Source: an uncultured Paracoccaceae bacterium
Lineage (GTDB): Bacteria; Pseudomonadota; Alphaproteobacteria; Rhodobacterales; Rhodobacteraceae
NCBI GenBank assembly: GCA_947497985.1
Contig: CANMIX010000007.1
Location: forward strand, 164,196 to 228,195
DNA: 64,000 bases
Reading direction: 5' to 3'
The notes beneath the pieces are model-generated. The model worked only from the letters and a program-made list of their open reading frames with translations, was not told the origin of the DNA and did not search any database. A program made the position numbers and the translations under genes. Numbering within the stretch: the first letter of the stretch is position 1; each line of letters starts with the position of its first letter. Below are positions 17,037 through 26,479 of the stretch, one piece after another.

Positions 17037-18002
17037 TTACTTGGCAGCGAATGCGTCCAGAATGGCTTGTCCGTCTTCTCCGACAGTTTCAAGCCACTCG
17101 GCCGTCATTTTGGCACCAATGGTTTCCAGCTCTTCTTTGAAGCTGCCTTTTGCGTCTTCCACCGTCATTCCGTTGGCTTCGAGCTGTTCAAAATACCAAT
17201 TTGCCAGCTCTTCCGATTTGGCGAGGCAGGCGGCCCCGGTCTCGTCCGCGGCTTTTTGCAGACCGGCTTTTGCAGTATCATCCAGCCCGTCCCAGATGCC
17301 TTTGTTGACCATCACATAATTGCGCGGAAGCCACGCGTTGACCTTGTAGTAATGGCTCAGATGTTCCCAGACCTTGCGATCATATCCTGTGGATCCTGAG
17401 GAAATAAAGGCCTCGGCCACGCCGGTGGCGAGCGCTTGGCTCAGCTCGGCGGCCTCAATCTGAACGGGGATCATGCCCAGCTGTTCAGCAAAGGTCGCCG
17501 TAGCGGTGTTATAGGAGCGGAATTTGATGCCTTGGGTGTCGTCAGATGAACCTACTTCTTTTTTGAAGTAAAACCCTTGGCCCGGCCAAGGGCAGGAATA
17601 GAGCGTTACCAGGTTCTGTTCGGCCAGCGCTTCGTTTACGGGACCTTTGGCGGCCTGCCACAGGGCTTCGTTGTCGGCATATGTGGTTGCGACAAACGGC
17701 AGGTTGTCCCAGCCCAGAATGGGGGACTCGTTGGCGTGGGCGGACATGAAACGTTCGCCAATCGGGACCTGGCCTGTCTGCAACGCGCGCTTGATTTCAG
17801 CGCCACCATACAGCGACCCGCCTGGATGTACGGTGATATCCACGGCCCCATCGGTGTAATCGCGGACTTTGTCTGCAAAGGCCACGGCCATTTCGGAATG
17901 GTAGTTGCTCGCGGAATAGGCGGTGGGCATATCCCATTTTTCGGCCAGGGCAGAGGTCGCGCCGAGGGCGATCAGTAAGCTTAAAGTAGATACAGATTTC
18001 AT
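17037..18002 (-). CDS. dctP: TRAP transporter substrate-binding protein DctP
   Basis: Periplasmic receptor of the TRAP system, 321 residues from the ATG at 18002 (AGGAG 8 nt upstream; the track GTG at 18011 is too close to it). Signal peptide residues 1-20 end in ALA. Family hallmarks include PGGSLYGGAEIKRALQTG and the specificity-helix region TQGIKFRSYNTATATFAEQLG, where an Arg normally binds a carboxylate. Located 30 bp after a DadA-like oxidoreductase, so a D-amino acid or similar amino/imino acid is a possible ligand (inference). Confidence 0.93.
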   Translation of the reverse strand: MKSVSTLSLLIALGATSALAEKWDMPTAYSASNYHSEMAVAFADKVRDYTDGAVDITVHPGGSLYGGAEIKRALQTGQVPIGERFMSAHANESPILGWDNLPFVATTYADNEALWQAAKGPVNEALAEQNLVTLYSCPWPGQGFYFKKEVGSSDDTQGIKFRSYNTATATFAEQLGMIPVQIEAAELSQALATGVAEAFISSGSTGYDRKVWEHLSHYYKVNAWLPRNYVMVNKGIWDGLDDTAKAGLQKAADETGAACLAKSEELANWYFEQLEANGMTVEDAKGSFKEELETIGAKMTAEWLETVGEDGQAILDAFAAK

Positions 18003-18032
18003 TGGTGGCACTCCTGTTGGGTTTTTCTGTTT

Positions 18033-19283
18033 TTATGCGCGCTTGGTAAAACGCATTGGGTCAAAGGGGCTAAGGTCCGAATTCGGCATATCCCCTCCGA
18101 TCAAATCAGCTATGATGCGACCCGTTTTAGGCCCGCCGGTCAAGCCGACATGATGATGTCCAAAGGCTGTAAAAACGCCTGAGCTGCGAATTTCACCAAC
18201 CAATGGTAAACTGTCTGTAGGCGCTGGGCGAAACCCCAGCCATTCTTCCTCGGATTCTGCGGTGAGACCGGGAAACATTCGGGCGACGCTTTTGCGCAGC
18301 AGCTCCAAAGGAGCTCGAGACTTCGTCTCACTCAGGCCGCCAAATTCCACAACACCGGCACAGCGCAGTCCAGCTGCCATCGGGGTGGCAACAAATTTCC
18401 CTTCTGCCAGCATCATCGGGGCCTTTGGCGTTTGGCTCGGGCCTTTGAACAGGATGTGGTAGCCACGCTCCGCTTCCAGCGGCACTTTGATGCCTAACTT
18501 TTGCATCAAAGGTTTCGACCAGACACCAGCTGCAAGAACTGTATGGGTGCAAGGGAAGCGACCTTGATCCGTTTCGACGGCGGTAATTTTGTCGCCGGTG
18601 TAGGAGAAGTCCTTCACCTCGGCCTGGACGAAGGTGCCGCCCATTTCCTCAAACACGTGCACCAGGTCCTGCACATAGCTGGCTGGATCGGTTATATAAC
18701 CGTGGTCTTTGTTCACCGCGAGCAGCCCTGCATCACGCCCCAAAATCGGCTCGCGCTCTTGCACCTCGACCCCTTCGACGATTTCAGGTTCAAAACCAGC
18801 CTCGCGTCGCAGATCCCAACCGAACCGGTCGGCCTCAAACGCTGCGCGATCACGATAGACGTAGCTATAATCGCTGGTTTTGACCCATTTCTCTGCTGGG
18901 GTGCCTGCGGATAGGTTCAAGTGCTGATCGACGCTGTCCCCCAAAAGTTGGTTCAACCCTTTTGAAATGCGAGCCGTATCGGCGGTGTTTGCATGCGAAA
19001 GATATCGTGTGAGCCATGGAACAAGACGCGGCAGATAGCTCCAGCGCATGAACAGTGGGAAGTTTGGGTTCAGCAAATATCCGGGCGCTTGGGACAACAA
19101 GCCCGGTGCGGTGACCGGAACGACAGAACAGCGCGCCAGGATGCCACCATTGCCAAAGGACGCACCGTGGCCGGGTGTGTTCTTGTCGATCAGTGTCACG
19201 GTGAGCCCTTTGCGCCGCAGCCACAGCGCAGTGGCCGCACCTACGATCCCGGCCCCAATTACGACCACAGATGAGTTCTTCAT
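18033..19283 (-). CDS. FAD-dependent oxidoreductase, D-amino-acid dehydrogenase (DadA)-like
   Basis: A 416-residue flavoprotein of the DAO superfamily. The N-terminal Rossmann motif VVVIGAGIVGAATALWL (residues 6-22) is followed by an acidic end of strand 2, and GASFGNGGILA matches the DadA-type FAD motif. The C-terminal region has GFRPAPTDSLPLVG and FGHHHVGLTGGPKTG. Such enzymes oxidise D-amino acids or cyclic imino acids to keto acids and pass electrons to the respiratory chain. It is first in the operon with dctPQM and divergent from a LysR gene. The substrate cannot be fixed from sequence; hydroxyproline isomers are an alternative. Confidence 0.85.
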   Translation of the reverse strand: MKNSSVVVIGAGIVGAATALWLRRKGLTVTLIDKNTPGHGASFGNGGILARCSVVPVTAPGLLSQAPGYLLNPNFPLFMRWSYLPRLVPWLTRYLSHANTADTARISKGLNQLLGDSVDQHLNLSAGTPAEKWVKTSDYSYVYRDRAAFEADRFGWDLRREAGFEPEIVEGVEVQEREPILGRDAGLLAVNKDHGYITDPASYVQDLVHVFEEMGGTFVQAEVKDFSYTGDKITAVETDQGRFPCTHTVLAAGVWSKPLMQKLGIKVPLEAERGYHILFKGPSQTPKAPMMLAEGKFVATPMAAGLRCAGVVEFGGLSETKSRAPLELLRKSVARMFPGLTAESEEEWLGFRPAPTDSLPLVGEIRSSGVFTAFGHHHVGLTGGPKTGRIIADLIGGDMPNSDLSPFDPMRFTKRA

Positions 19284-19384
19284 TTTTGCTCCGCGCTTTG
19301 GGTTGCCATCAGAGTGGAGAGCGTTTCACATCATTTCAAATACAAAAAATTGCCAAGAATATCACTAAAAGTTATGCTGCCCGA

Positions 19385-20287
19385 ATGAAGCCGAGATTCC
19401 GCCAGTTAGAAGCCTTTCACGCAATCATGGACAGTGGCACCGTCACGGGGGCTGCCGAAAAACTGGGCATCTCACAGCCGGGGATCTCCAATCTGCTGTC
19501 ACAATTGGAAGCGAGCAGTGCGATTAAGCTGTTTGAACGGTTGCACGGGCGACTCGTCCCGACACCCGAAGCTGATATTCTGTTCGAAGAAGTCGATACC
19601 CTCATGCGGGGGCTGGACCGGACCAGTCAGACGCTCAACGATCTGCAAAGCAATCGGTTGGGGCAACTCCAGGTCGCTTCACAACACTCGATTTCTTTTG
19701 GGTTTATGCCGCGCTTGATTGCCGAGTTCGCCGCCGAACGGCCGGATGTGACGATCTCCTTTCAATCGCAATATTCTGGTAAGGTTCAAGAATGGGTTGC
19801 GGCAGGGCTTTTTGAAATTGGCGTTTGCGAAGCCCCACTCTTTCACGAGAACCTCAACGCCTACCAAATGCCGTTTGAGACCTACATCGCGTTGCCCGAT
19901 GGTCACCCACTTGCACAACACGAAATCCTGACACCGGAGATTTTACGCGATGTGCCTTTTGTCGTTATGGGACCGCAACACCCAACACAACGGCGCCTGC
20001 GTCAGGCCTTTGACGATGCGGGTGTGCCGTTGAATGCCAGGGTTCATTCCCATCTGTTCAAAAACCTTTTGAGTTTTGTAAAACAGGGCATGGGGGTTGC
20101 CTTGGTGGATCGGTTTGCCTCGGAATATGATGAACCGCTTGGGGTCACGATGCGCAGGTTTGCACCTGAGATCCCGATGGACATGGCCGTTGTGACCTCA
20201 AAGTCCCGGCAATTGTCGCGGGTGGGGCAGGATTTTCACGACCTCCTGATCGAAAGCTTGCGCTCTCGGTCGACCAAAGGGTTTTGA
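19385..20287 (+). CDS. LysR-family transcriptional regulator
   Basis: A 300-residue LysR regulator starting at the ATG 19385 (MKPRFRQLEAFHAIMDSGTV), 38 codons inside the track ORF. The HTH VTGAAEKLGISQPGISNLLSQLE is canonical. It lies divergent from the DadA-like gene with about 100 bp between the starts, so it likely controls the oxidoreductase-TRAP operon. No clear inverted LysR box was identified by eye in that AT-rich gap. Confidence 0.9.
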   Translation: MKPRFRQLEAFHAIMDSGTVTGAAEKLGISQPGISNLLSQLEASSAIKLFERLHGRLVPTPEADILFEEVDTLMRGLDRTSQTLNDLQSNRLGQLQVASQHSISFGFMPRLIAEFAAERPDVTISFQSQYSGKVQEWVAAGLFEIGVCEAPLFHENLNAYQMPFETYIALPDGHPLAQHEILTPEILRDVPFVVMGPQHPTQRRLRQAFDDAGVPLNARVHSHLFKNLLSFVKQGMGVALVDRFASEYDEPLGVTMRRFAPEIPMDMAVVTSKSRQLSRVGQDFHDLLIESLRSRSTKGF

Positions 20288-20327
20288 GGTCGAACTGTTT
20301 CGGTATCCGGAAACGCAGTGCGCATCG

Positions 20328-21272
20328 CTATGTGCGGCGGATCTCTTGGATGGATACGCCGAATTCAGCACGAAAAGACCGCGAAAGTGAAACACCGGAA
20401 GCAAATCCGCAACGCAAGGCGATTTGTTCCTGACTGAGTTGCGTGTCCTGGGCAAGTGTCCGCGCGCGTTTTAGGCGGAACAGACGGTAGTATTTTCCAG
20501 GTGTTAGCCCCAGCTCACGCTGGAAGAGCCGGTTCAGGGAGCGTTCCGATAACGACGAACGTTCTGCCAGCTCAAATGTTGTCAGCGGGTTTTCGATGTT
20601 TTCTGCCATCACATCCAGCGCGGCAAGCAGTTTGGGCGATCCTTGTTCGCGCAGTCTGACAGCACCGCGACCCATTTCGTTTTGTCTGCCTGGGTCGTAG
20701 ATAAACATGGTCGAGGCATCAAAAGCCGCAGCCGCACCAAAGTGCTCTTGGATCAGCGACAGGATCATATCCAAGGCAGTGCTTGCCCCTCCGCAGGTGA
20801 TGTAGCGCCCGGATCTAACAAAACGGGCGGTCGAGACCTCGATCTTTGGAAAGCCTTCCGCAAAGGTTTCCAATTCCTGCCAGTGAATGGTGGCTTTATG
20901 GCCGTCCAAAAGACCGGCGGAGGCCAATATCCATGTAGCGGCATCCACGGCCAAGATCATTGATGAATTGCGCGCTGCCAGTCGGGTTTTTTGCAGCAGG
21001 TCGGGGGTGATCTGCTCGTGCACGTGATAGCCGGCCACCAACACAAGAAAGCGATCTGTTTTGGTTGGATCAAACTGGCCATCTGGCATGACGTTCAATC
21101 CGCTCGAACTTGTCACGCGGTCACCATCGAGCGATGACACCTGCCAATTTAGCCCCTCATTTAGCCCCCTCATTTTTACATCCCGCAAAGGTTCAAGTGC
21201 GCTGGCCAGAACCATGTTTGAAAACCCTTCAAACAGCAGAAATTCGAAATTGAGATTGGTGTTTGGCGACAT
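20328..21272 (-). CDS. GlxA/CdhR-type AraC-family regulator
   Basis: About 314 residues from the ATG at 21272. The N-terminal DJ-1/PfpI (GATase-1-like) domain spans residues about 8-170, with LAVDAATWILASAGLLDGHKATIHW in place of the usual catalytic Cys elbow. The C-terminal AraC double HTH (about 215-310) contains LAERSSLSERSLNRLFQRELG. This architecture includes CdhR, the activator of carnitine catabolism. It is divergent from the BKACE-SDR-carnitine dehydrogenase genes, supporting that role. The 41 extra N-terminal residues of the track ORF are unlikely to be translated. Confidence 0.88.
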   Translation of the reverse strand: MSPNTNLNFEFLLFEGFSNMVLASALEPLRDVKMRGLNEGLNWQVSSLDGDRVTSSSGLNVMPDGQFDPTKTDRFLVLVAGYHVHEQITPDLLQKTRLAARNSSMILAVDAATWILASAGLLDGHKATIHWQELETFAEGFPKIEVSTARFVRSGRYITCGGASTALDMILSLIQEHFGAAAAFDASTMFIYDPGRQNEMGRGAVRLREQGSPKLLAALDVMAENIENPLTTFELAERSSLSERSLNRLFQRELGLTPGKYYRLFRLKRARTLAQDTQLSQEQIALRCGFASGVSLSRSFRAEFGVSIQEIRRT

Positions 21273-21460
21273 TTGTTCTGAATATGGCGAGAAATGAGTG
21301 CAAAGCAAGGGGCGTTGTTCCTTAGCCTTCTTGTCAATGGTGCCCTGCGCGCCGCTCCTATCACCTTGTGCACACTGTCGGCGTCTGGGTTTCAAACAGG
21401 GCCGCTGTGCGCCCTCAATAGCCTGTGGGTTCTCAACCCCACTTTGATCGAGGATACATC

Positions 21461-22387
21461 ATGCCCCTCACGATGAACCGAAACGTCTTTATCACCTGTG
21501 CCGTCACCGGATCAGGTGGCACGCAAGATCGCAGCCCGCATGTGCCGCGTTCCCCCAAGCAGATTGCTGACTCAGCCATCGATGCCGCCAAAGCAGGTGC
21601 CGCCATCGTACATTGCCACGTGCGTGATCCGGAAACCGGAGCGCCGAGCCGTGATCTTGGCCTGTACCGCGAGGTTACGGATCGCGTGCGGGACAGCGAA
21701 GTGGACGTCGTTTTGAACCTGACGGCCGGTATGGGCGGTGACATGGTCTTTGGCCCCACCGACGCTCCGCTGCCGGTCAATGAGGCTGGCACCGATATGG
21801 TGAGCGCAGCTGAGCGCATGGCGCATGTTGCAGAATGTCTTCCCGAGATCTGTACGCTCGATTGCGGCACCATGAATTTTGCCGAGGCCGATTACGTGAT
21901 GACCAATACGCCCGGCATGTTGCGGGCCATGGGGCAGATGATGACAGATCTGGGTGTGAAGCCCGAGATCGAAGCCTTTGACACCGGTCATCTTTGGTTT
22001 GCCAAAGAGTTGGTAAAAGAGGGCGTTCTGGACAGCCCGGCTTTGGTCCAGCTGTGTATGGGGGTTCCGTGGGGCGCGCCGAATGATCTGAACACCTTTA
22101 TGGCGATGGTGAACAATGTTCCTGCTGATTGGAACTGGTCGGCGTTCAGCCTTGGTCGTGACCAGATGCCTTATGTGGCGCAAGCCGCATTGGCGGGTGG
22201 TAACGTGCGTGTCGGCCTAGAGGACAACCTGTTCCTGGAAAAAGGTGTTCTGGCCACCAATGCGCAGCTGGTCGAACGCGCAGTTGGCGTTCTGGAAGGC
22301 TTGGGTGCGCGTATCATGGGGCCTGAGGCCGTGCGCGAACAGCTTGGTCTGACCAAACGCGCTCCCGTTGTGAAGAGTGCCGCGTAA
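21461..22387 (+). CDS. Beta-keto acid cleavage enzyme (BKACE), likely 3-dehydrocarnitine cleavage
   Basis: A 308-residue Zn-dependent TIM-barrel enzyme of the BKACE (DUF849) family, which condenses a beta-keto acid with acetyl-CoA to give acetoacetate and a new CoA ester. The zinc ligands HCHVRDPETG (H51, H53) and FDTGHLW are present. In carnitine catabolism this step converts 3-dehydrocarnitine plus acetyl-CoA to acetoacetate and betainyl-CoA (established for carnitine-degrading bacteria). The neighbouring carnitine dehydrogenase-thioesterase supports that specificity. ATG 21461 has AGGA 6 nt upstream. Confidence 0.88.
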   Translation: MPLTMNRNVFITCAVTGSGGTQDRSPHVPRSPKQIADSAIDAAKAGAAIVHCHVRDPETGAPSRDLGLYREVTDRVRDSEVDVVLNLTAGMGGDMVFGPTDAPLPVNEAGTDMVSAAERMAHVAECLPEICTLDCGTMNFAEADYVMTNTPGMLRAMGQMMTDLGVKPEIEAFDTGHLWFAKELVKEGVLDSPALVQLCMGVPWGAPNDLNTFMAMVNNVPADWNWSAFSLGRDQMPYVAQAALAGGNVRVGLEDNLFLEKGVLATNAQLVERAVGVLEGLGARIMGPEAVREQLGLTKRAPVVKSAA

Positions 22388-23151
22388 TGGCACAACGTGT
22401 CCTTGTGACCGGTGGTGCGGCGGGGATTGGGCGTGCCATTGCGCAACGCTTTCTGGAGGAAGGTGCGCGCGTTGCACTCTGTGATGCAGATGCTGACGCC
22501 GTCGCAGACATGCAAGCCACGTATCCCGACATCATCGCAGCAACAGCTGATGTAACATCTGAGACACAGATGGCAGCGTTTCTGGACCAGGTCGAAACTG
22601 CATGGAAGGGCGTCGACGTTGTATGTGCCAACGCCGGCACCGGTGGTCCGGCTGGCGGTATTGAAACCCTCGACTACGACGACTGGCAACGATGTGTGGC
22701 AACCAACGTACATGGATCCTTCTTGACCTGCCGTTGGGCGGCGAGACTGATGAAACATCAAGGCTCTGGCCTGATTGCAATGACCTCTTCAACCGCCGGC
22801 ATCATGGGATACCCACTGCGCTCGCCGTATGCGGCCGCTAAATGGGCTGTTGTCGGCATGACAAAAACACTGGCGATGGAGCTCGGTCCATACGGGATCC
22901 GCGTAAACGCCATTTGCCCGGGCGCCGTTGAGGGGCCGCGCATGGACCGTATCGTCGCGAATGAAGCTGCGGCACGAGGGATGACCGAAAGCGACGTTCG
23001 CGCATCCTATGTGACCGGCGTCTCCATGAAGACCTGGGTCACGGCGGAAGACATCGCCAACACCATTCACTTTCTGGCCTCCGATGCGGGGCACAAGATA
23101 TCGGGACAGGTTCTGTCCATCGATGGCCATACGGAGACTCTTGCACCATGA
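22387..23151 (+). CDS. Short-chain dehydrogenase/reductase (SDR)
   Basis: A 254-residue classical SDR: the cofactor motif TGGAAGIG (residues 7-14), NAG near residue 83, catalytic Ser in SSTAGI, and Y-x-x-x-K in SPYAAAKWA. The acidic D after strand 2 (LCDAD) suggests NAD preference. Its start overlaps the BKACE stop (TAATG) and its stop overlaps the next gene (ATGA). Its role in the carnitine cluster is not defined by sequence; oxidation of D-carnitine or another hydroxy intermediate is a guess. Confidence 0.87.
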   Translation: MAQRVLVTGGAAGIGRAIAQRFLEEGARVALCDADADAVADMQATYPDIIAATADVTSETQMAAFLDQVETAWKGVDVVCANAGTGGPAGGIETLDYDDWQRCVATNVHGSFLTCRWAARLMKHQGSGLIAMTSSTAGIMGYPLRSPYAAAKWAVVGMTKTLAMELGPYGIRVNAICPGAVEGPRMDRIVANEAAARGMTESDVRASYVTGVSMKTWVTAEDIANTIHFLASDAGHKISGQVLSIDGHTETLAP

Positions 23152-24590
23152 CGGATCTTAATTCGAACACAGTCGCGATTATCGGCGGCGGCGTGATCGG
23201 CGGCGGTTGGGCTGCCCGGTTTCTGCTAAATGGCTGGGACGTTCAGGTTTTTGACCCGGACCCCGAAGCAGAGCGGAAGATCAGCGAGGTATTGGCCAAT
23301 GCCCGCCGCGCCTTGCCCGGTCTTTATGACAAGGCATTGCCAAACGAGGGCAGTCTGACGTTTCACGAGGACATCGCGGATGCGCTCAAAGGTGCGGCTT
23401 GGGTGCAGGAAAGCGTGCCGGAACGTCTGGACCTGAAGCATAAGATCTATGCCCAGATCCTGGAATTCGCCGCTGATGACGCGGTGATTGGCTCGTCCAC
23501 CTCTGGGTTTAAACCGTCCGAGTTGAACCAGGGCGAGGGGCGCATCATTGTCGCGCATCCCTTTAACCCGGTCTACCTGTTGCCGTTGATTGAATTGGTT
23601 GGCGCATCAGAACATTGCGCACAGGCGGCGGATGTTCTGCGCAGTCTTGGAATGTACCCACTGACCGTGCGCAAGGAAATTGACGCTCATATCGCGGACC
23701 GTTTGATGGAGGCGGTTTGGCGCGAAGGTCTGTGGCTGATCAAGGACGGGATTTGTTCCACCGCAGAGTTAGATGAAGCGATCCGCATGGGGTTCGGCTT
23801 GCGCTGGGCACAGATGGGGCTGTTCGAAACCTTCCGCATTGCCGGCGGTGAGGCCGGGATGAAGCATTTCATGGCGCAGTTTGGCCCCGCTTTGAAATGG
23901 CCCTGGACCAAGCTGATGGATGTACCGGAGTTCAATGACGAACTGGTGGATCTGGTTGCAGGTCAGTCCGATGCACAGTCCGGACATAAAACGATCCGTG
24001 AATTGGAACGCCTGAGAGACGACAATCTGGTTGCTATGATGCGCGCGCTCAAGGCGACCGGCAGCGGTGCAGGTGGTGTGATCACCGCCCATGAGGCCAT
24101 TTTGCCGGACGTGCAGTCGCAAGACCTGCCAATCACTGTCAGCCGTGCCATTCCGCAAAGCTGGACAGACTACAATGGACATATGAACGAAACCCATTAC
24201 ATTGAAATTGCAAGCCAAGCGACGGATCGGTTCATGCAGATGATCGGCGCAGATGCCGACTATATTGCCGCTGGACGCAGTTATTTCACCGTTGAAAACC
24301 ACATTCGGTATCTGACTGAGCTACACGCAGGAGATCAGATTACCGTTTCAACCCGCGTATTGTTGGGTGAAGGCAAGAAAATGCACCTGTTTCATATGAT
24401 CCAAGATGCAGATGGGACCCTTGCGGCTACGGTGGAGACTTTGCAGATCCATATGGACTTGAAGGCCCGCAGCTCTTCCTTACCCGAAGAGCATGTGGCG
24501 CAGGCGTTGTCTGGGTTTGCGACACAGCATGCCGCATTGCCGATCCCGAACGGCGTTGGCCGGCATGTGGGCCAGAGGAACGCATCCTAG
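23148..24590 (+). CDS. L-carnitine dehydrogenase fused to a hot-dog thioesterase
   Basis: A two-domain protein of 480 residues. Residues 1-320 are a 3-hydroxyacyl-CoA dehydrogenase-type domain: Rossmann VAIIGGGVIGGGWAARFL, SSTSGFKPSELNQG and the HPFNPVYLLPLIELVG active-site segment. Residues about 330-465 form a 4HBT-type hot-dog domain with DYNGHMNETHYIEIASQATD. The dehydrogenase oxidises carnitine to 3-dehydrocarnitine; the thioesterase would hydrolyse betainyl-CoA to glycine betaine. Such fusions are known for carnitine dehydrogenases. The domains act before and after the BKACE encoded two genes upstream. Confidence 0.9.
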   Translation: MTDLNSNTVAIIGGGVIGGGWAARFLLNGWDVQVFDPDPEAERKISEVLANARRALPGLYDKALPNEGSLTFHEDIADALKGAAWVQESVPERLDLKHKIYAQILEFAADDAVIGSSTSGFKPSELNQGEGRIIVAHPFNPVYLLPLIELVGASEHCAQAADVLRSLGMYPLTVRKEIDAHIADRLMEAVWREGLWLIKDGICSTAELDEAIRMGFGLRWAQMGLFETFRIAGGEAGMKHFMAQFGPALKWPWTKLMDVPEFNDELVDLVAGQSDAQSGHKTIRELERLRDDNLVAMMRALKATGSGAGGVITAHEAILPDVQSQDLPITVSRAIPQSWTDYNGHMNETHYIEIASQATDRFMQMIGADADYIAAGRSYFTVENHIRYLTELHAGDQITVSTRVLLGEGKKMHLFHMIQDADGTLAATVETLQIHMDLKARSSSLPEEHVAQALSGFATQHAALPIPNGVGRHVGQRNAS

Positions 24591-24626
24591 CCTAATAGGC
24601 ATCGGTGTCTGAAGACTGACAATCAA

Positions 24627-24662
24627 CCGAAAGGCGGGCGATGTGATTGCCGGGCCTTTCGG
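24627..24662 (+). other. Intercistronic hairpin between carnitine dehydrogenase and BCCT genes
   Basis: A perfect 9-bp inverted repeat CCGAAAGGC / GCCTTTCGG encloses 18 bases, 37 nt after the dehydrogenase stop. No T run follows, so it more likely protects or processes mRNA, or attenuates, than terminates fully. Confidence 0.6.
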
Positions 24663-24744
24663 GACAATACCCGGCAAGAAATCGCCAAAAGACGAGAGAC
24701 AAAACAGCACCGGAATAACAAAACCAACTAGGGAGGAAACGAAG

Positions 24745-26436
24745 ATGTCTAAAGGGAATTCACGGGAAAACCTTGTTGCAAAACAAGGGTTTTTTACCGG
24801 TTTGCACCCGGGGATGAGCATCGCTGCCAAAGGTATGATTGCCGCCTTTGTGATCTTTACGGTTATGAATGTGGAACTGGCAGGGGGCTTTTACAAATCC
24901 ATTCGAAGTTGGATCGAAAACGGGCTGAGTTTCTATTACATCACGTTGTTTTCCATCGGTCTTTTCATCTGTTTCTGGCTGATGTTCTCGCGTTTTGGAT
25001 CCATTCGCCTCGGCGATGATGACTCCCGACCCGAGTTCAGCAACTTCAGCTGGTTTGCGATGCTGTTTTCAGCAGGTATCGGCATTGGCATTTTGTTCTT
25101 TGGCGTGGCTGAGCCTATCTTCTATTTCGACAATACCGAAGGTTGGGGCTATCCAAACAATCCCCATGCGGACCTGCGAGGCCATGGTGACATGGATATG
25201 CAGCGCGCGGTGGACGCGATGCGGGTGACCTTCTTTCACTGGGGTTTTCATGGCTGGGCGTTTTACGTTCTAGTTGGGTTGAGCCTTGCGTATTTTGGTT
25301 TTCGCAAAAAGCTGCCTCTGACACTACGCTCGGCGCTATATCCGCTTATTGGAGAGCGTATCTATGGCCCTTGGGGGCATGCGGTTGACCTGTTGGCGGT
25401 GTTTGGCACCGTCTTTGGCGTCGCCACATCTTTGGGCCTAGGAGTGAGCCAGATGGCCGCCGGCCTCAATCAACTGTTTGGGATCGATCCGGGGATTGGA
25501 ACCAAATTGGTTTTGATCGCAGTTGTTTCGGTCATTGCAACGGCATCTGCTGTGTCCGGAGTGGGGCGGGGTATCCGTATTCTGTCTGAATGGAACATCT
25601 GGCTGTCGGTGCTGCTGCTGGGAGCATTCGTGGTCTTTGGCCCGTTCCAATGGCTGATGGGGTTCTTTGTGACCACTCTGGGTGATTACCTGTGGAACTT
25701 TGTTCCTATGGGGTTCTGGACAGCCACCGAGGGGGATGAGGTCGCCTGGCAAGGTGGCTGGACCATCTTCTATTGGGGATGGTGGATGTCTTGGTCACCT
25801 TTTGTCGGGGTTTTCATCGCCCGGATCTCACGCGGGCGCACCATTCGCGAGTTTATGGTCGGCGTTATGTTTGTTCCAACCACCATCGCCTTTTTCTGGC
25901 TGTGCATGTTTGGTGGCAATGCGATCTGGCAGGAAATCCACATGGGCGCCGGGCCGGGGTCTGTGGATGGCGCCGGGATCATTCAAACCGTGCGGGATTG
26001 GAACCTGCCAAGCGCGCTCTATGGAACGATCGACAATCTTGCGGCGACAAGCTGGATGGGCGGCGCCAATACGATCAGTTGGTTGATGTCGTTCCTGGCG
26101 ACCTTCCTGCTGTTTTCATGGTTCATCACATCTTCGGATTCGGGCACTTTGGTGATCACCACCATGTTGTCGATGGGCGATGAGAACCCGCCGATCAAAT
26201 TCCGGATTATCTGGGGGCTCGGCGAAGGGGTTGTTGCAGGTGCGCTCTTGTTGGCCGGTGGATTAGGCGCATTACAGACCGCCTCAATCGCTGCTGCGTT
26301 CCCGATATCATTCGTGTTGATCGCGATGATTTGGGGACTATTGAAATCGCTGCACGAGGATCCGTCTTCGACGCCGATTGCCAAAGCGCAGGTTGCGCAG
26401 GAGGAAACGAATGTTGTGCAGGACTTACGTGCGTAA
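24745..26436 (+). CDS. BCCT-family transporter (betaine/carnitine/choline type)
   Basis: A 563-residue carrier with about 12 TM helices. The family signature around GGWTIFYWGWWMSWSPFVGVF and ISRGRTIREF, the SAGIGIGILFFGVAEPI segment and the SSDSGTLVI helix are all present. BCCT carriers move quaternary ammonium compounds by Na+/H+ symport or exchange. The start at 24745 follows GGGAGG; the track start 34 codons earlier is not supported. In this cluster carnitine, gamma-butyrobetaine or crotonobetaine import is the natural role (inference from context). Confidence 0.92.
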   Translation: MSKGNSRENLVAKQGFFTGLHPGMSIAAKGMIAAFVIFTVMNVELAGGFYKSIRSWIENGLSFYYITLFSIGLFICFWLMFSRFGSIRLGDDDSRPEFSNFSWFAMLFSAGIGIGILFFGVAEPIFYFDNTEGWGYPNNPHADLRGHGDMDMQRAVDAMRVTFFHWGFHGWAFYVLVGLSLAYFGFRKKLPLTLRSALYPLIGERIYGPWGHAVDLLAVFGTVFGVATSLGLGVSQMAAGLNQLFGIDPGIGTKLVLIAVVSVIATASAVSGVGRGIRILSEWNIWLSVLLLGAFVVFGPFQWLMGFFVTTLGDYLWNFVPMGFWTATEGDEVAWQGGWTIFYWGWWMSWSPFVGVFIARISRGRTIREFMVGVMFVPTTIAFFWLCMFGGNAIWQEIHMGAGPGSVDGAGIIQTVRDWNLPSALYGTIDNLAATSWMGGANTISWLMSFLATFLLFSWFITSSDSGTLVITTMLSMGDENPPIKFRIIWGLGEGVVAGALLLAGGLGALQTASIAAAFPISFVLIAMIWGLLKSLHEDPSSTPIAKAQVAQEETNVVQDLRA

Positions 26437-26479
26437 GCTTGCTGAACAATGACACGGAGTGCGGCCTAACGGGCGCGCT

